From a virus: DNA of 25,428 nucleotides. Shown here piece by piece: positions 23,154-25,428 of this stretch (position 1 is the stretch's first letter; each line of letters begins with the position of its first letter). The notes beneath the pieces are model-generated. The model saw nothing but the letters and a program-made list of their open reading frames with translations, was not told the DNA's origin and made no database searches. The DNA lies in IMG/VR virus record IMGVR_UViG_3300049893_002332, positions 1 to 25,428 of that record; one strand, written 5' to 3'. The translations under genes were made by a program, and so were the position numbers.

Positions 23154-23378
23154 ATGATGAAATTAAAGGGATTAGTTAAGTGGTTCGACGAATTTAAAGG
23201 AATTGGAGAAGTATACAGCCAAGAAACAAAAAGTATATATTTTGTAATTTTTCCAAAAACAAGACAAATAAACCCGGGTTTTAACACTTTAAAGGAAAAA
23301 CAACGAATAATATTTAATATAAATAAACATGGTTTAGTAACTGAATACTTTAAATTAAGTTCTGAGGTGTCTTTATGA
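23154..23378 (+). CDS. Divergent cold-shock-domain protein
   Basis: This protein has 74 residues, near the usual size of CspA-like proteins. KGLVKWFDEFKGIGEV near the N-terminus matches the cold-shock signature (x-VKWFN-x2-KGFGF). NPGFNTLKEKQRIIFNI matches the later loop-strand (x-DGYKSLDEGQ-x-VxFxI). The RNP2-type VFVHF is replaced by IYFVIFP, so the conserved His is missing and RNP1 is altered. The fold should bind single-stranded nucleic acid, but affinity may differ. AAAGGA lies upstream; ATG 23157 is an alternative start. The long hairpin in its leader recalls structured csp mRNAs. Confidence 0.75.
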   Translation: MMKLKGLVKWFDEFKGIGEVYSQETKSIYFVIFPKTRQINPGFNTLKEKQRIIFNINKHGLVTEYFKLSSEVSL

Positions 23379-23611
23379 GAACTAAACAAATAGACGGATC
23401 TGAATGTGTGCTAATGTGCGGCGGCCCTAATTTTAAAATATATTCCTCTGATAAAGGATGGATCATATTTAAAGGCAAAAAACAAAAGCTAATTACACCC
23501 GAAGATAAAGAGTACAAGTTTGTAAGAAGGTACGTAACACTAAAATATGAGCCTTTGGGACAAGTTGAATTCGTAAAAAATACATTCAATGAAATACTTG
23601 GTGAAATGTGA
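23375..23611 (+). CDS. Hypothetical early protein, 78 residues
   Basis: The start overlaps the cold-shock-like gene by four bases (ATGA), so translation is probably coupled. The protein is basic with beta-type segments: ECVLMCGGPNFKIYSSD, GWIIFKGKKQKLI, then KEYKFVRRYVTLKYEPLGQ. The basic surface and the partner gene suggest nucleic-acid-related activity, which is inference. Family unrecognised. Confidence 0.7.
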   Translation: MRTKQIDGSECVLMCGGPNFKIYSSDKGWIIFKGKKQKLITPEDKEYKFVRRYVTLKYEPLGQVEFVKNTFNEILGEM

Positions 23612-23718
23612 ATATCAACGACGAGAACATGAGAACGGCACTAATACTAGGGATTATAGACTGGTATCAGTACCTAAATTACTGGAGACAAAGAGAGGAC
23701 GAAACCAATGCTGTATAG
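23608..23718 (+). CDS. Tiny coupled open frame, 36 residues, GTG start
   Basis: A GTG start at 23608 overlaps the previous stop by four bases (GTGA) and the frame ends at TAG 23718, giving 36 residues. GGTGA lies close upstream. The sequence includes TALILGIIDWYQYLNYW, a short hydrophobic-aromatic stretch, and a charged tail. The next gene begins inside its end. Its place in a continuous chain of overlapping starts supports it, but length limits confidence; an internal ATG at codon 8 is an alternative. Confidence 0.45.
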   Translation: MNINDENMRTALILGIIDWYQYLNYWRQREDETNAV

Positions 23719-23860
23719 CTATTTAGGGCCTCAAGGTCAGTTGTTTTTCTATATATGGCTAGGAGTTGGATACTACCAACTATTAAAGAAGTTTGGACGG
23801 GAACCCTCCACATTCCATATAAGTCTATTTTACGCCGTGTGTTTTTTATTCATTCAATGA
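23708..23860 (+). CDS. Small membrane protein, 50 residues
   Basis: ATG at 23708 overlaps the previous frame and has GAGAGG upstream. The product is largely hydrophobic and aromatic: LYSYLGPQGQLFFYIWLGVG, a short loop (KKFGREP), then FHISLFYAVCFLFIQ. Two membrane segments joined by a basic loop are likely, giving a small inner-membrane hairpin. The stop lies just before the start of an exported protein. Possible roles include envelope or superinfection effects; nothing specific is seen. Confidence 0.6.
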   Translation: MLYSYLGPQGQLFFYIWLGVGYYQLLKKFGREPSTFHISLFYAVCFLFIQ

Positions 23861-23871
23861 AAGGACTACCC

Positions 23872-24180
23872 ATGCTTACAATTATTTTATTAGTCATGAG
23901 CTCATATGCCACTGAGGAACGACTCCAAACTGAATACGAGATCCAAAGAGACCTTGCGGCTAAACATTGGGTACATATACCAAAGGGTGACCACTGGATA
24001 TATGTCAAAGGCATACAAGCCTACTGCTCAATGAATTACGGCGGGGATAACACGCCAAAAGGCCAAGTAAAGTTCTTTGTTAGCTGCATCCACGACACAG
24101 AGTCAGACTGCAAGGCCATGGACAGTGAAAACCTTGGATGCAAGTCAAATAAAGAAGCGTGGGAACTTATACGAAAATAA
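23872..24180 (+). CDS. Small exported protein with four cysteines
   Basis: The frame is open further upstream, but ATG 23872 has AAGGA six bases before it and begins a signal peptide, MLTIILLVMSSYA, with cleavage likely before TEERL. ATG 23857 (ATGA overlap) is a weaker alternative. The product has 102 residues. The mature part has aromatic segments (HWVHIPKGDHWIYVKG) and four cysteines (AYC, VSC, SDC, LGC), fitting two periplasmic disulfides. No known domain is recognised. Small secreted phage proteins can alter the envelope during infection. Confidence 0.7.
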   Translation: MLTIILLVMSSYATEERLQTEYEIQRDLAAKHWVHIPKGDHWIYVKGIQAYCSMNYGGDNTPKGQVKFFVSCIHDTESDCKAMDSENLGCKSNKEAWELIRK

Positions 24181-24192
24181 CTTACGCGCGCG
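24181..24192. repeat. CTTACGCGCGCG direct repeat, copy 1
   Basis: CTTACGCGCGCG is followed by AATAGGGAGGCGA, just before the second exported gene. The same 12 bases recur at 24668-24679, followed by TAAAGGGGCGA. The copies flank the exported gene and the minus-strand small gene. Confidence 0.6.
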
Positions 24193-24209
24193 AATAGGGA
24201 GGCGAACTT

Positions 24210-24512
24210 ATGAGAGTACTTATTTATTTAGCTGCAATGTTGGTAATGGCTTTAGGAGCTCAAGCCGATTTCATCATAGTAGGAAACGGACATTCTACCC
24301 AAGTAATTGGCAATGAAAGATGGTGCCACGGCAGAGAGTTGGAACCTAAAAGTATGCTAGTAGAGTGTTTGTATCCGTCAAAAAAAGTCTGTGAATCTAT
24401 ATCAAAAGACGAATGCAAAAATATAAAAGAGGTTAAGAATCTTTTTGTTACAATTATAAAGGAGACTTTTTGTTTCCAAACAAAGACCCCGATTGACGGG
24501 CTCCTCTGCTAA
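24210..24512 (+). CDS. Small exported protein with six cysteines
   Basis: GGGAGGCG lies five bases before the ATG. The first 19 residues are a clear signal peptide (VLIYLAAMLVMALGAQA, cut before DFII). The product has 100 residues, and the mature part has six cysteines (RWC, VEC, KVC, DEC, TFC, LLC) in a Lys/Glu-rich chain, an even number that fits disulfides in the periplasm. It follows another exported gene and lies between two copies of a GC-rich repeat. It resembles a small accessory gene. The family is unrecognised; its 3' end overlaps a convergent small gene. Confidence 0.75.
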   Translation: MRVLIYLAAMLVMALGAQADFIIVGNGHSTQVIGNERWCHGRELEPKSMLVECLYPSKKVCESISKDECKNIKEVKNLFVTIIKETFCFQTKTPIDGLLC

Positions 24513-24648
24513 AGTCTTCAGCTTTCTTTTTATCTATTTGCCAGTCTGATTTTTGGGCGGTTTGAGCTTTGGATGGATCTGGAGTAGAAACTGATTTTTT
24601 TAGATTATCAACTAAGAGTCCATACCAAGGAGTTTTCTTTTCAGCCAT
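24454..24648 (-). CDS. Possible small convergent gene, 64 residues
   Basis: A minus-strand frame of 64 residues starts MAEKKTPWYGLLVDNLKKS and is rich in Lys, Ser, Gln and Ala, with a polar disordered-looking end (FSRGARQSGSLFGNKK). Composition looks protein-like, but there is no Shine-Dalgarno before the ATG and its last 59 bases overlap the convergent exported gene. It may be a small virion or regulatory protein on the late strand, or a chance frame. Confidence 0.4.
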   Translation of the reverse strand: MAEKKTPWYGLLVDNLKKSVSTPDPSKAQTAQKSDWQIDKKKAEDFSRGARQSGSLFGNKKSPL

Positions 24649-24667
24649 AATCTAAATATGCCAAAAG

Positions 24668-24683
24668 CTTACGCGCGCGTAAA
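24668..24683. repeat. CTTACGCGCGCG repeat, copy 2, with perfect palindrome
   Basis: CTTACGCGCGCG begins at 24668 and overlaps TTACGCGCGCGTAA (24670-24683), a perfect 14-bp palindrome. In copy 1 the palindrome is incomplete. Such a site could bind a dimeric protein or mark the edge of an inserted cassette. Confidence 0.6.
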
Positions 24684-24880
24684 GGGGCGAGAAGCAAAAA
24701 CTTTTGACGCGTTTTACCTTACTGAAACATTGGATATTCACTACTGAAACATGGATGTTTCAGGGTTAAATATTGGATAACAAAGTAAATAATACCTGTA
24801 ATCTCGTTTTTTTGACTGAAACATGCCTTTCTGGGATGCGACCATTAGAGCGAAAAATCGATTGGCTATGCGTCAATTGG

Positions 24881-24950
24881 AAAAAATAAAAATATTTCTC
24901 TTAATGCTTTGATATTTTTATAAATATATTAATATATACATAGTGTTATT
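24881..24950. other. AT-rich tract, possible DNA unwinding element
   Basis: By my count 8 of 70 bases are G or C. The tract contains AAAAATAT/ATATTTTT inverted repeats and ATATTAATAT. It lies between two groups of the TGAAACAT sites, as an unwinding element does in iteron origins. Confidence 0.5.
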
Positions 24951-24953
24951 TGA

Positions 24954-25060
24954 GTTAACTTATTGAAATCATTGACCTTTAGTGCTGAAACATTACTGAA
25001 ACACTTAGGTATTAAGCACTATGTTAACATCTTGAAATCATTCAGTTCTAGTGAAACATT
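24954..25060. repeat. Imperfect direct repeat, about 40 bp, period 69
   Basis: Copy 1 (24954-24994) and copy 2 (25023-25060) share GTTAAC, TTGAAATCATT, TAGTG and AAACATT in order. Copy 2 lacks three bases near its end. Each copy ends in a TGAAACAT site, so the array seems to have grown by duplication of a larger unit. Confidence 0.65.
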
Positions 25061-25122
25061 TGCCATGTTTCAGTCATGTTTCACCATGTTTCAGTCACGG
25101 TACTTTTTGCCCAATTCTCTCC

Positions 25123-25146
25123 AATCTTATACCCAAATATAAGATT
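25123..25146. repeat. AT-rich perfect hairpin, 9-bp stem
   Basis: AATCTTATA, six bases (CCCAAA) and TATAAGATT form a perfect stem between the last two groups of iteron sites. Few T residues follow on either strand, so it is not a clear terminator. It may belong to the origin. Confidence 0.55.
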
Positions 25147-25264
25147 TTCCAACGCACCCCGACGAACTGAAACATTAGCACTTTTCTCAGGTATTTTCTA
25201 ACGCGAATTACCTCACCTTTTCTATCAAGAACCCCCGCTTCCTCAATTCCCATCTTCATTACTT

Positions 25265-25292
25265 CCCCAAATAACCCCTTCCCAAACCCCCC
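25265..25292 (-). other. G-quadruplex motif on the minus strand
   Basis: The minus strand has G-runs of 6, 3, 4 and 4 separated by loops of 3, 2 and 6 bases, which satisfies the canonical four-run quadruplex pattern. It sits between the iterons and the next gene, in a tract almost free of G on the plus strand. Confidence 0.6.
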
Positions 25293-25315
25293 GAATCTTT
25301 GTTATCTCCACCCTT

Positions 25316-25428
25316 ATGACATCCCCAATTTGCACCCAATGCCAGGCGTTAGCCGAGTTGTCTCTTACCAAGCGAGGTGAGTATTGGTTGTGCGAGACTT
25401 GCATGGAGCAGTTTGAGATAACCCCCGC
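25316..25428 (+). CDS. Partial zinc-ribbon protein, cut by the right edge
   Basis: An ATG at 25316 opens a frame that runs off the window after 37 codons. It reads MTSPICTQCQALAELSLTKR and continues with WLCETCMEQF. Two C-x2-C pairs about 20 residues apart form a zinc ribbon as found in small DNA- or RNA-binding proteins and at the start of phage primases and helicase-primases. There is no evident Shine-Dalgarno. Its place after the candidate origin would suit a replication protein, but too little is visible to decide. Confidence 0.5.
   Translation, partial: MTSPICTQCQALAELSLTKRGEYWLCETCMEQFEITP

Larger units (their letters stand above)
24723..25175. repeat. Array of eleven TGAAACAT-type sites
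   Basis: Plus-oriented sites start at 24723, 24745, 24817, 24986, 24997 (TGAAACAC), 25052 and 25168. Minus-oriented sites start at 24755, 25065, 25076 and 25086. Close neighbours are 10, 11, 13 or 22 bases apart, near multiples of the helix turn. Ten exact 8-mers in about 450 bases is far above chance. A replication initiator, partition or regulator protein probably binds here. Confidence 0.8.
24649..25315. other. Non-coding iteron-rich region, candidate replication origin
   Basis: These 667 bases hold no convincing gene. They contain a GC palindrome (24670-24683), eleven TGAAACAT-type sites (24723-25175), a very AT-rich tract (24881-24950), a 69-bp-period direct repeat, an AT-rich hairpin (25123-25146) and a C-rich, G-poor tract (25220-25315). 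Iterons next to an AT-rich unwinding tract are the usual layout of iteron-controlled origins. The function is inferred, not shown. Confidence 0.6.

Noticed and set aside
23755-23871. Upstream extension of the four-cysteine exported protein
   Set aside because: It overlaps the 50-residue membrane frame and has no ribosome site. The start at 23872 has AAGGA and begins a proper signal peptide.
25091-25263. A minus-strand frame of 54 residues (MKMGIEEAGVLDRKGEV...) across the iteron region
   Set aside because: It has a weak ribosome site and runs through repeat and hairpin sequence. The non-coding explanation is better.

Overview
The window is part of the genome of a tailed bacteriophage, most probably podovirus-like. 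It holds a P22-type large portal protein, a two-subunit terminase, a scaffold, one coat protein, a head-tail adaptor, a large nozzle-like protein and a short internal-virion-like protein, with no sheath, tube or tape-measure gene. A candidate lipoprotein, Sec signal peptides and an M15 peptidoglycan peptidase point to a Gram-negative host. No integrase, repressor or tRNA gene is visible. The host species cannot be named from the sequence.

Left and centre (1-21506, minus strand) form one tightly packed late operon read from right to left. Its order is small and large terminase, a linker protein, portal, scaffold, coat, then fibre and adhesin genes (8148-14373), which include a permuted NlpC/P60-like enzyme. 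Next come a secreted 637-residue cysteine-patterned protein, a lysis-type block (membrane proteins, a terminator, a 55-residue gene, a lipoprotein, the M15 endolysin), nozzle and adaptor genes, an internal virion candidate and a cut GNAT-like gene. Many junctions overlap by 1 or 4 bases, which suggests translational coupling.

21507-22052 is a divergent control region. It carries a family of CTTAACAAT boxes that point outward in both transcription directions: two 22-bp dyads set in 38-bp tandem repeats beside the terminase gene, and three direct repeats exactly 21 bp apart on the early side.

22053-24512 (plus strand) holds small early-type genes. Most are unrecognised. They include a divergent cold-shock-domain protein, a chain of tiny overlapping genes and two small exported cysteine-containing proteins. 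A hairpin at 23086-23133 carries in its loop a segment complementary to both the leader and the Shine-Dalgarno bases of two upstream genes. This is a candidate RNA-based translational control and the most interesting signal in the window.

24649-25315 is non-coding. It contains eleven copies of TGAAACAT/C in both orientations, many about one helical turn apart, flanking a 70-bp AT tract of about 11% G+C. This looks like an iteron-type replication origin or partition site. A G-quadruplex motif and the start of a zinc-ribbon gene follow at the right edge.
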